Assembly: GCA_902729315.2 (NCBI GenBank)
Contig: LR746269.1
Location: 3,916,001-3,980,000 of the forward strand
From: Spirodela intermedia
Lineage: Eukaryota > Streptophyta > Magnoliopsida > Alismatales > Araceae
Direction of reading: 5' to 3'
Length of the DNA stretch: 64,000 nucleotides
Shown here: in pieces, positions 36,781 through 48,469 of the stretch
Position numbering within the stretch: the stretch's first letter is position 1
Layout: every line of letters begins with the position of its first letter
Notes under the pieces: model-generated
Seen by the model: only the letters and a program-made list of their open reading frames with translations
Databases searched by the model: none
Told to the model about the DNA's origin: nothing
Position numbers and translations under genes: made by a program

Positions 36781-39707
36781 CAATATGACGAATTAGGCTG
36801 CCTATTTGGAATGAATAAAGCAAGTTTTTTAAAGTGGGATGGGTTGTTATAAGTATGAGACCCACTATTTTGAAAGCCTTTTTTTATGTATGATGATAGC
36901 TAGAACTTTGAGAATGATCTTTGTTGGGTTGAAAGGTATATTAGATCAGGAAATAGGGGTTGAATTGATTAATTTCTAATTATTGCTATAATAAAACCTC
37001 TTTTTATGAATTAATTTTTCTTGAGTCTTATGGTCTTCCTTGATGGATAAATGTAAGACTAAATGATTTTAAAGTGGTTCAACCCACTACTTATGTCCTC
37101 CCTCAAATAATAAATTTTGTTGTTGGGTTCCATTAAGTTTGGTCATCTGATCACAAGTGTTGATTATCGTACTTAGCTCTTTTGAAATTTTATTCAAAAA
37201 TTTCCTTCTAGATTCACAACTCTAGGTGACTAATAGCTGATTAATAAGTTTAGTTCCCTCTAGTGATTAAAGAAATTTTTAATCACGAGTTTTTTCTCAC
37301 AATAAATATGAAAGATTTTATTGTAAATAGATTTATGAAATATGATGTTGAGTATGTTAGGTTTTAGCCTACATAGGGTGAATCTAAAGAGCATATTATT
37401 TTTTATCATCAATATTCAGCTGTAGTGAAGGTTAAATGACCTCTTCATAAAGTAAATTTATGACTCGTAGAACTATGAACTCATATAAATTATAGAAAAG
37501 TAATGCATTTCTTCCAAGTTTTTGCTTGATGACTTTGTTTCACTTTGTATTACTATATGTAATAAACTAATCAAAAGATGTGCCCTACTTTTGAAACCTA
37601 GGTCATAAGCCGCCTATGCATTGAAGTGTGCCTGAATCATTTTTAACATGTGGCACATTTATTTGTGTATTCATTGAAACAAATTCTTGAGACAAAGTGG
37701 GTATAATGAAATAACATGACCCAATTATTTTTCATTAGAGGAATAACTAATGTGTTGATGGAAAAATGAAAAGCATAGGGTTGAGTGGGCATAGAATCTA
37801 TTAGATAATCAACTCATATGTGATAATTTTCTGCCTAAAAATAGATTTATATTTAAGTATTATTTGCATTTCTTTGAGGTGACAACATGTTCTTGGGATA
37901 ACTAAGCTAATGAATAGGGGCATTTTAAAGCCCACAACAGTCCAGTTTGAGTGATAATGAGTTATGTACCAAACTTCATTTATGCATATTACATTTTTTT
38001 CTCATATTCCTAATGATTTTCATCTTTAAGCCAAGTAGACGAATCAATATTTTTTCAACTACCTAAAGAGTTGGGATGCATTTACAAGTCTCCCCTCTCA
38101 TAGAAATTCAGATAGCTTCAATGATCCTTCAATGAATTCAGTCAATGATTCTCCATGTGAAACATGGAATGATAAGCATTAAAAATTTGGGCTCCATCTC
38201 TAGATAGGAAAACCTCCCAATGGGGTTTTTCAAGAGTAGTAGTTGCCTAATTCTGAATTTTTTTGCATAAGATATATTTTAGTATTGGGGCGAATCTTCT
38301 ATTTTTCACATTAGAATCCTTCATTTTATCTACTTGTTATATGTGTTCAAGAGATGAAGAATGAAATGATGAAGCCTTTTTCTTTTAGTGTGAATTTATA
38401 GGACAATATATAGAGCTGAAGGTTAACTTAGACACAACAATTTTTCTTTTACTTTTGTATTCTGAAAAGATGCATTGGTTATCCACATGAACTATTATCT
38501 TCAATTTTTTACATTATTATATATTTTATTTTGAGAATGGATGGTTTTGTTTTGTTTTTAATATCTATTTACATCTGTAAGCATTGTTTGCTACTTGATA
38601 TGAATTGATTTTTTTTAAGCTATCACTAATTATGTGGATAATGAAAATATAAGTATCATTTATGTACTTTCTTTGCATGGTGCTTTTGAGAAAACTTGTA
38701 TACTCAAACATATGCTTGTATATGCACTTACAAAGGTGGTTTTAGGTGATGTTTTTGTAATGGTTTGACATTTACAAAATATAGACATATGCTAAGAAGA
38801 GATGTCTCTTCTAGATTCCCAGTTCTAAGATGCCAATATTTGATTAATAGGTCAGCTCCCTTGAGTGATTAAATAAGGATTTAATCAAAAATTTATCTAA
38901 TAAATAAAGAGGAAGATTTCACCATAGGTAGTTTTCCAGAAATGATGTTGACTAATATTACATCTAAAAATTCAATGATGAGGTCAAAATTTGAGATGGT
39001 TTTGGTTGTTATCTTCTCATCAAGAAAAAAAAAGATGATTGAAGTCATTATACCTTCAAATAGGTCGAGAAAGATCTCTGAATTTTACTTAAGATTTTCT
39101 ACTCGAAAACTTGGTGGAGGAGTTGATGCCTTAGTAAAAATGAAGATAAGCATCATAAATGATAACCTATTAAAAATGCATCATATTTATAGAGAAATTG
39201 AGCTCAATAGTCTTTTCATATTTAAATGATCATCTAATAGACAAATGTTCAAATGACTATAACTAATATGACATGTCCTTTGGGGATTCATATGTCCTCA
39301 TGAAAGAAATCAATTCAAATTTCCATTAAGATGTATGATTGTCTCTTAGTTATTGTATTAAAGGATATCAAATTTAATATTTATAAATTGAATTCATATT
39401 AAACTAAATCAGGTAATTGTAATGAGTTCAAGTTGATTCTATTAGGAAGAAAATAAATCATGATGATAATTTCTTATGTTCTCTAAAAAAATTCTAAATG
39501 TAAGTAAAAAAATGAAAAAAATAATGAAGAGAGAGAGAAGAAGATATATGTGCTAATTCAGTCATCACTAATGATAATTATAAATTAGTAATTACATCTA
39601 TATATTAATATATTATATATAGATACTAATTTGTAGGTAAAAAATATAATTATACATGTGTTGCTAACTCATTATGACATTTATAATATTTTATTATTTA
39701 AGTATTA
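36781..39707. other. AT-rich DNA between the two solo LTRs
   Basis: About 2.9 kb of AT-rich DNA without a retrotransposon coding domain, a primer-binding site next to copy A or a polypurine tract next to copy B. It is therefore ordinary host or decayed sequence, not the interior of an element bounded by the two LTRs. Confidence 0.65.
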
Positions 39708-39712
39708 ATACA

Positions 39713-41321
39713 TGACGTGACTTAGTCGTTGTATATTAAATCACGCAAATATAAAATTTATAAAACTAGAAAATACGATTTTTTGGATATTTAAAAGTAT
39801 TTCTGAACAAATATATCAATTATAATTCAATAAAACTTCAAAAAATAGCTGTAATTTTTCAGGTCGATCACAGGGGATGTAATATAATATCTGGTAATTA
39901 TTCAGAATTTTTCTCAAAGAATACTATTTTATATGAATTTTATATTAAGAAATGAAAAGAAAATATATTTAAAATTCACGAAAAAAGGAAATAAGGGTGC
40001 GGACGTCAGGATGACATCAGCGCCCGGCGAATGCGAATCGAGCGGAAATAGAGTTCCGCCCAAAAAATCTTACGTAAGCGATTACAGACGATTTAATCGA
40101 TCAAATTAAGATCTGTAGAAGCTAGAAGAATCGTAAGTGAACGAAGTATATTTTGGTAAATTCAAATCACAGAAATTATCACTAAATGAAGCGTAAAGTA
40201 AGTTGAAAGCAAGAAAACAGAGTTCCGGCGTCGCGATGGCGATGCGTCGGCGATACACCGAAATCTTGAGCGTTCGGGAGGATCGTCGTGCAGTGTCTAT
40301 GGCTTCGAAGGCTCTCCTTGGACAAAGATGACGTGGGCAATCTTTAGATCTCTTTGCGAAGTTTAGAGATTAATGAAATGGGTCGTCGAATCGTTTCCGA
40401 CGGTTGTCACCCGATAGAGCGGAAAAACGGCGACTTTGTGGCTCTTTGGCGGCTGTCACCCGACGAAGAGGAGCTAGATGGAGGTGGGGCGCATGTCAGA
40501 GAGCTTCATCCTTAGGTCCGCACAGCAAGAGGAGGCTCTTCATCGCATCTGGTACGCTCTCAAGAGGTGGCGACTCGTCTCCCGGCGGATCGTCCTCTTC
40601 CCGACGACGGCTTGTTCGTCGATCAATCGGAGATGATTTACTTGATGGATTTGCGATCCTTTTATCGCGAATCCTTCAGCAATTTTAGTAACAATGCTCC
40701 GCGAATCGCGTTGACGAGATTTTTGCCGATAATCTAGCGATTCTAGTTGCTTAATCCTTCACCGGCGATCTGCAGGAAAGTCACGATAATCAGATAAAAA
40801 TATGAGTTTTGGCTCTAGGAGGATTCGAACCCGCGCCGATTGCCTTGTCTCTTCTAAGGAAGGTGACGAGTTTAGTCCTACATCGGTTGTGCACCAAAGT
40901 TTCGGGCGAATATATAGTAATGTTACATTTCTAAGCAAAGTCCCACCACTCCTTGTCCCACAGCCGGCTGGCCACCAGTGACGTGGAAGGGGAGTGGCGT
41001 AATGTGCCCCCATCGGTTCAAGTCGCTCGAGCCCCTGCTCACGGCTACTCCCCGACTACGCTTCTAACCCACTTGCGAGCCCAACTGGCCGGCGGGTCCC
41101 CCTCATTTTGTCTTATTTTTATTTTAATTTCCTTTCCTTTATTTATCTCAAAAGTAAGACTGTAAAAATCGTATAAAATCACATAATTACCCAAAAATTC
41201 AGGTTAATCAACTGAAAACCACTTTTCACACTTTAACACAAATATAAGTCTATTTATCATGAGTTAAGGCTAAAACTATATTATTTACTAATTATTAACT
41301 CATGATAATGAAAACTTATCA
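39713..41321 (+). mobile_element. Solo-LTR-like element, copy B (1609 bases)
   Basis: Begins TGACGTGACTTAG and ends ACTTATCA, with its own perfect 5-base duplication ATACA (39708-39712 and 41322-41326). It aligns along its whole length with copy A in the same orientation, with scattered substitutions and small indels. The different target duplication proves a separate insertion. It lacks the poly-C run of copy A but keeps the TGG-initial B-box-like block (40810-40831) and the terminal hairpin (41244-41319). Confidence 0.88.
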
Positions 41322-41326
41322 ATACA

Positions 41327-44300
41327 TATTATTTCACTTATTTGATTAATATTATGAGACTAACCCTACTTGACTTTTATGAAGTCAAGTGATGATTCTC
41401 TCATATTTTCTTGATTATTATTTGATTGCAAGAAATTAGGTGAGCTCTTATTATGAGTTAGAAGTAATAGAAAAAGCTCAAGTTTTTAGCCCAAGTTTTA
41501 TAGAGAGGGCCGGCTCAAGAGATAATTATGAAAAAGCTCATATTTATGGAGCCAAGAGAGGGCGTCATCTTGGTCAGGCCCATTTGAATCTTAAGTGGCA
41601 CATGACTTTGGCTTAACTCATTTGAACTTAAAAAGATTATCAAGAGATGAGATCTAGGTTGCCCATTTTAAGACATCTTAAGATGAGATTAAAAGAAAGA
41701 TTAGAGAGCCATCTTCATAGAAGAATCTGGGCCGTCCACTAAGAGAGTCGATTATTAATCATAACTATCTATTAGATGGGCCTAATTCTCTAGAGGTTTA
41801 AGGCCTCTCGCCTCCCTCTTAGAGGGGGGCCTTTTTTACTCTTTCTCTAGTAGTGGCTAGCCGAAGGAAAAATGAGTAAAATTAAGACCCGATCAACAAC
41901 ATTCTCGTGCTTAAGATCGTTGTGGAGAAGAGACTACCTAGAACACATCAAGATCGTTATGGGTCAAGCACCACTTAGCCTATGGTTAACACATAACGAA
42001 GTTTGTGCAAGATCTAAATTTAGGGTGTCCTTGCAATCTTCTCCATTGATAGATTAACTCTTAATTTAAATTAGTTTTATCATTTATTCTATCATTCCAT
42101 TGCGTTACATCCATTTTCTCTCCTTTGCCACACTTTTATTTATCTTGATTTCACTTTTTTGAGATTTAATTCTACCTTTCACAATCTCAAGTATATATAT
42201 ATATATATAAGAAGAGTGATCGACCTTTACTTATCCTAAATCAAAGAGTGAGGTTTTATAAATGTTATTTACATGAACTTGGTTGCATAACGATGACATA
42301 TTTAACCTTTAAATTGAGTTCATCAACTAGCTCCTCCTCTTGTCTGCATTAAGTTTTGATATGTAAGAAAAATAATTAAAGAAATGAGATATCTTAATTT
42401 ATAGATAAAACATAAATCAATAGAGAGAGATGAGGAGAGAGATTAATTTCTGAAGAGAGATAATATAGGAGGAAAGAAAAGTGAGAAAGGTGAGAAAGAG
42501 ATGACAGAGAGTGTGAAGAGAGAGAAATAGCTCAGTTGATGGGTTCTCTTGTTGATAGAGAAACAAACAATGTGTTTAAGAAAATTAGATGAAATCAAAT
42601 GGGAAAAAAAGATGGTTAAGTGCCAGAAATAGATTTAGAACCAATTCAACAAAGGAAAATATTGAGAAAATAAAATTAAAATGGATTACAAAATTTAAAA
42701 TCCCCCTTTTGACACCAAGGATGAGATAGTGGAATGAATTCAAAATATTGGACGAAATAATCATAATTTTGATGTATAGACTTGTTTTTATATGAAAATG
42801 GAAAAATACGAACTTACAAACATAAAGAATCAGACAAAAAATAGATAGGACATCATGATTTCCCCCATTTTATGCCATGGTTGAGCGGATGAATAAATTT
42901 GAGCAAAATCATGAATACTAATCATTTCCTCTGTTCATATACTTCTCCACTAAATGAATTGAGAAAATGAAGTTGAAATGGAGTAAAAATTAATTTTTAT
43001 TGCAAACAGCACAAGAAATCAATGAAGAATTGGAAGAATGCCACTAGGTGTCATTTGGTAGAAGAAGGAACAAAATGATCCTTTCTTTGCCCTAAATAAA
43101 AAAAATGTATACTTGAATTAGATCTAGAATTGATTTTGGGCAATAAGAAATCAAGTTCCTTAGAAATCAGTTGATTTTAAGTGAGAATCAACTTTCATTT
43201 CTCTATTCATTTTTCCTCCTATTTCTCCACTTGTTTCTCTCTCCTCAAGTCATTTTAATATAATGAACTAAATCAACCTAATAGACCACTTAATGGGCTT
43301 ATTTAATGGGCTTTAGAATGTCCCTAGTGATTAGAAAATATTTCAAAAATATTCTCATAAATTTGCAAAAATAAAATAATTTATTTTTATCAAAAAATGA
43401 ATCTAATTATTAAATTCTGATTTTATCCCTAATAATGAGAGATTTAATGTATAATCAAAGAATATTTGAAATGTAAACATGTTATAAAAGTATCTAAAAA
43501 TATTTCATTAAGCATGTATTTCATGTAATTCTAAAATATGTTTTATTTTATTTCACATAAATGTATCTCATTTAGTATGAATTCATATGTCAAATAATAT
43601 GATAATTATGTGATATTTATCTCATAATAATGATGTGTTATCAATGAAACATCCATATTCAAATCATATCAGTTCAAACTAGTATAATAAATAAGTGATA
43701 TCATCAACTTAAATTTGATTATTCATATCTTATCAAAACAATGATTTTACAATAAAAAACTGAATTGCTTCAAATAAAATACGATCATCAAGCAAACATC
43801 TTGAATTATGATCTCAATATTCAATTTATAACTTTAGTGATTTGTAATATTTAAAATGAATTTATAAGTAATATTCATTACTATTCAGAAATTATATGTT
43901 GTAGAATGGGCATATATGATTTGATTCAATTAATTCAATATCAAATCCATTCATGCATAATAATATAAAAGTATGGGTATATAGTAAATTGAGTTAGTTT
44001 TCATAGTCATACCTTACTTCATGAAGTTTTTCTTATTTGAGTATCCTAATCACTCATCTTCTTATTGAAGTAGATTCTATAAATACTCATGATTTCCATG
44101 GCCATATATATCATAATAATTCCATGTGACTAAAGCAATCAAATAAATAAATTCACAATCATGGATCATGAGAGTACTCAGTGAAATTCTCATATGAACA
44201 TTTAAACTAATTACTTTGATTAGATCTAAACAATTTTCTATTTAGCCTCATGTCAAGTATATTAAAAATTAGGCATAATTTGATATTTTAATTCCTCTTT

Positions 44301-45808
44301 TAATAATTTTTCATCATCAAAACCCTTTGCATTTAATACTCCAACAATATTAGCATCACAAGAACTTTTAGTTTGGATTCATGTGTAGAAAGGAAACATT
44401 TTCTTTTTTATCTTCTTCTATAATAACTAATAGAAGTCAAGGAATCACAGCCCATGATGAACAAAATAAGAAACATATGGATCTAAAACATATCCAATGC
44501 ATAGTAACTTGATCCATTTATTTTTCCATTATCTATCAAACTAGGCTTAAAGTTTGGCAATTATATTCTCTCAACCTCACTCTCAATTCATCTGATTATA
44601 TGTTGTATCAGATGAAATATTAACATCGATTTAATAAATTAGTGTAGTGTAGTAATTGACATAAATAGGTGAGAATGAGGCACTAGCCCAGCTTCAAGAG
44701 ACAGCTTCAATTTCATTTGAGCGCCAATTTTATTTACAGAAAAACCCTCCTCAACCCCGAAGAAAAGGATAAAATTTAAACTCTAGAGAATGCTACTATG
44801 AAGCAAGGGACTAGATAACTTCCAAATGCCCCCGTCTAAGAGAGATAGAAAGAGAGAGAGAGAGACAGAGAAAGGAGGAAGGATGATGAGGATTTTGGCA
44901 TTTCCAAGACGAAATCCATTGAAGTCTTGATCCTGCATGAATCGCAATTGGACCTGGATTATTTTTCTCTCTGAGATAGAATGAGGCCAAAAATTTTAGA
45001 ACTCGGACATGACGAACAGCCTATAGGCGCTCAGTATGCTGGCTCGTTCTTCTTAGGGAAAGTATTTTATGCGTTGGTTATCAACACGTCATGAATCAAC
45101 TTACTTAAAAATAGCACTGAACCCATCATATCTAGGTAGAAAATCGGGGATAAATTCACAAAATGCAGAAGAAAATTGTTCTTATTTCTCTTATGATCCT
45201 CATCTTTCAGCACGTAGTCATGAAATGTCTCATGCTACCCCGACTCCTCCCCCACCGACCCCCCTCTTTTTTGTCAATTCCTTCAAATGGTGACAATTAG
45301 AAAGTGAGTTTCAACATGGATGGGGTATTCCTCCTCTATTTATGAAGAAAAAATGCGCAAAGACGGAGTGAGAGGTGGATACACGGAGAAGGTGAATGAG
45401 AGACGGACGGATATGTTCATGGCGAGAGAGAGAGAGAGAGAGAGAGAGAGGGGGACAGCCATAACATGAACAAAAAAGGAAATGCAGAAGGATGGTGTTT
45501 TCTTCTGGGTGCTGAGGATCTAAAAAAACAAATAAAAACATCGTGGTGTGTGTTTAATTAAACATAATGGATGTCTTACAAAGAAAATGAGTGCTGTTGC
45601 AGCCTCTTCACACACATGACGCTAGAACCCACCACCTCACAGGAAGTATCACTCTCTGCCAGCACCTCCACCCACTGCTGGACAAGGACACTCCCCTCTC
45701 TCTCTCTCTCCCTCCCTCTCTGAGCTGGGGTTTAAAAAGGGGTTCCAACCATGCCAATGGTTGCTACCAGGGCTGCAAAGAGAGAGTGGGATCCCTCCCT
45801 CGGTGGCG
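41327..45808. other. Intergenic, very AT-rich, then HHP promoter
   Basis: No gene is supported over 4.4 kb. A GA-rich stretch lies at about 42420-42530, a perfect (GA)n run at 45423-45450 and a (CT)n run at about 45693-45720. The CT run, about 90 bases before the ATG at 45809, is probably in the 5' UTR of the HHP gene. Confidence 0.6.
45423..45450. repeat. (GA)n microsatellite
   Basis: About 28 bases of perfect GA repeat upstream of the HHP gene. Confidence 0.95.
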
Positions 45809-46885
45809 ATGGAGGAGAAGAAGAAAGGGGGACTGACTGAGTTGGCACCCCAGTGCGAGCTTGTGGACTACAAGTTCCTCCCGGCATATCTCAAGGACAA
45901 CCAGTTTATCCTGAAATACTACAGAGCCGAATGGCCCCTCAAGCAGACCTTCCTCAGCATCTTCTGCATCCACAATGAGACCCTTAACATCTGGACGTCA
46001 GCAGCCCCCCTCATCCTCTGCTCTATCTACCCACTCGCATACTTTCGTCCGAAGCAATAATATGGCCAAAGTTTCTGTGATTAATTATCATTTATCACTA
46101 TCGTCGTCGTGGATGCGTGCAGGCACCTGATCGGCTTCTTCATCTTCCTCGCTCTGATGGCATGCGCCGGAATAGTGCTGCAGAGAGGGTGCAGCTCGGC
46201 GTCGTCGCCTCCATTCCTCCCCTGCCGGTCCCTAGGCGGAGTCTCCCCTTGCGCAGGAGGTGCGGCGGGGTCCGGCGGCGCAATTGTGGCGCGATGGCCG
46301 TTCTTCACCTACCTCGCCGGTGCCATGGCGTGCTTGCTTTCCAGCAGCGCCTGCCATCTCCTCTCCTGCCACTCACGTCGCCTCCAGTACGTCATGAGGG
46401 GGATGGACTGCACCGGCATCACCGTTCTCATCGTCACCTCCTTCTACCCCGTCGTCTACTACAGCTTCATGTGCGACCGTGCCTTCCAGGCCCTCTATCT
46501 GGGTCTGATCACCGCTTCGGGGCTCGCCATGGCCGCCGTTTCTCTTGCTCCATCGTTCCAGGGGCCGGAGCACCGGATGTTACGGGCGAAGGTGTTCTTC
46601 TGCATGGGGCTCTCCGGCGTCGTGCCGATAATGCACAAGGTGATCAGGTTCGGCGACCGGCCGGCGGCGCTGGTGACCACCGGCTACGAGGCGGCGATGG
46701 GGGTGCTCTACGCTCTGGCCACGGTCGTCTACTCCTCCAGGATGCCGGAGAGGTGGATGCCGGGGACCTTCGACATCCTCGGCCACAGCCACCAGCTCTT
46801 CCACGTCCTGGTCGTCGCCGCCGCCTACACCCACTACCTCGGCGCCGTCGTGTACCTGCAGTGGCGCGACTCCGAGGGCTGCTGA
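45809..46885 (+). CDS. Heptahelical membrane protein (HHP; PAQR/adiponectin-receptor-like)
   Basis: Exons are 45809-45996 and 46123-46885 (donor GGAC|GTCAGC, acceptor CGTGCAG|GCACC, phase 2), giving 316 residues. The cytosolic N-terminus carries the HHP motifs [17 protein letters not shown] and [17 protein letters not shown]. Seven hydrophobic segments follow. The three histidines that bind zinc in this superfamily are present: H141 in [12 protein letters not shown], and H286 and H290 in [13 protein letters not shown]158 of the GMDCTGI motif is also present. Plant HHPs are implicated in hormone, sugar and temperature responses, but the ligand is not set by sequence. The start was chosen at 45809 (MEEKKKGG); an in-frame ATG lies upstream at 45761. 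Exon 2 is very GC-rich. The intron is only 126 bases. Confidence 0.92.
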
Positions 46886-47460
46886 GGCAGAAAAAGCCCT
46901 ATCTTCCTCTTTGCGGACTTTGATCGAGATGTTGGCCTGCAATATCCCTTAACTCCGACAAGTCGGCAAGCCACCCACCCCCATATGATACATGGGGGGG
47001 GTATTTCCGCACGTGCGGATCAAGTGAACCAGTAGCTGGCCCGCGTGCCATCTGTTCACCAATAATCAACCACGGAGACAACACGAACTTCAAGAAATAA
47101 ATAGAGGAAATGCCACACGTTCAATTGATTTATTCTGAATTATGTTTATTAATAAAATATAACTCATTTCAAGGTTTCGTCATTATCAGAAATATAACTA
47201 TTTCTGATAGATGGTCCCATTTCTTTTACTTCCTCTTCTCAAGCCACATCACTCAATCGTACCCATCTGTGAGAGCGAAGCCGAGGCTTAGTTTACCATA
47301 TCCACCTTTCCCCCTCTTTCTCTGTCTGCAAGCCTATCTGTGAGCACTAACTAAGTCGACGCTTCGTGTATTTTGTATGGCCGAGAGAAGAGCTCCAAAC
47401 TGATCATCTATGGCGCCTCGGGGCAGCCTTGATCAACCCCGCCGAGCCCAGCTCGCCAGA

Positions 47461-47507
<47 letters not shown>

Positions 47508-48469
47508 TGGAAGAGAGCTAGGTGTTTTGAGCGTGCAATATTTAGGACTGCCTGGTTGCTCTTCTCCAATAATTAAAAATGTTGATGATAACGTCCTTTT
47601 GCACATTTTAATTTTATTATAATTGCGGAGGGTGCCGCCAACTGGCATTCCGGGGCTGTGAATAGGCAGGGCCGGGGCATGTCTGGGGCTCAAATAGGCC
47701 CGACACTTTATAAATGGGGGCTTGTAGACAGACAGCAAACAATCTGAGTGATCATTGGACAGCCCAGAATAATTGGCACACATTTAATTCCAAGATACAA
47801 ATTATGCAAATTATGGGTTGGCCTATTTCGTTTTTATTTTTTCAAAAATAGGTCAACTCGAATTTGAATGTAATTTATTTTACGTGCCCTGTTTTCTTTC
47901 CGATTAATTATTTATGCAAATGAAGGTTACGTAAAATATTAGTCTATTTATTAGAATTATAATTATAAAAAAATAGTTCATCTTTATTTGCGTTCAAAAG
48001 GAAAAAGTCTGATTTATTGCTGGACTATTTTCTCTAAGACTTAATACTTGCAGGATGTGAAAATATGGAAAATGCGAGCGGAGATATTGCATTCACAGTG
48101 TAATCAGTGGTCATTCATTATTTCTTTATGGGAAATGAAATGCCAGTAAATTTTCCTACATCGGAGTAGATTAATTTCGGAAGACACGAGTCGCTTATTT
48201 TGTCTTTCAGATTTAATATTTATTTTTTTTATTTCACGCCGCCGCAGAAAAAAGAAAAAAAAAAGCGAGGGCGGAATATGAGATGCCAGCCAGCCAGCAA
48301 TGCGACGGAATCTCATGCAGAAACGCTGAAACACGTAATACAGCACGTATTTTAATGATAAGATTAACTATATTAACATCATCGTCTTAATTATTATTAT
48401 TATTATTATTATTAATATGTAACCCGCCTGCCCCAAAGTCACCAGCATCGCCGCAGCGGGAAGGAAGCC
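46886..48469. other. Intergenic between HHP and subtilase
   Basis: No gene is supported. It contains a (GT)n-(GA)n compound microsatellite and, just before the subtilase, a (TTA)n run at about 48391-48415. Confidence 0.65.
47461..47508. repeat. (GT)n(GA)n compound microsatellite
   Basis: About 22 bases of GT repeat pass directly into about 24 bases of GA repeat. Confidence 0.95.

Noticed and set aside
38942-39229. 95-codon frame between the solo LTRs
   Set aside because: Lys/Ile/Met-rich translation of AT-rich DNA with no domain.
35786-40688. 94-codon open frames in both LTR copies (35786-36070 and 40404-40688)
   Set aside because: They are similar only because the LTRs are similar. Composition is Arg/Ser-rich with no domain, the starts differ and the end diverges by frameshift.
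35126-41321. One LTR retrotransposon with 5' LTR at 35126 and 3' LTR at 39713
   Set aside because: Each copy has its own distinct 5-base target duplication, and the DNA between them has no primer-binding site, polypurine tract or polymerase domain.
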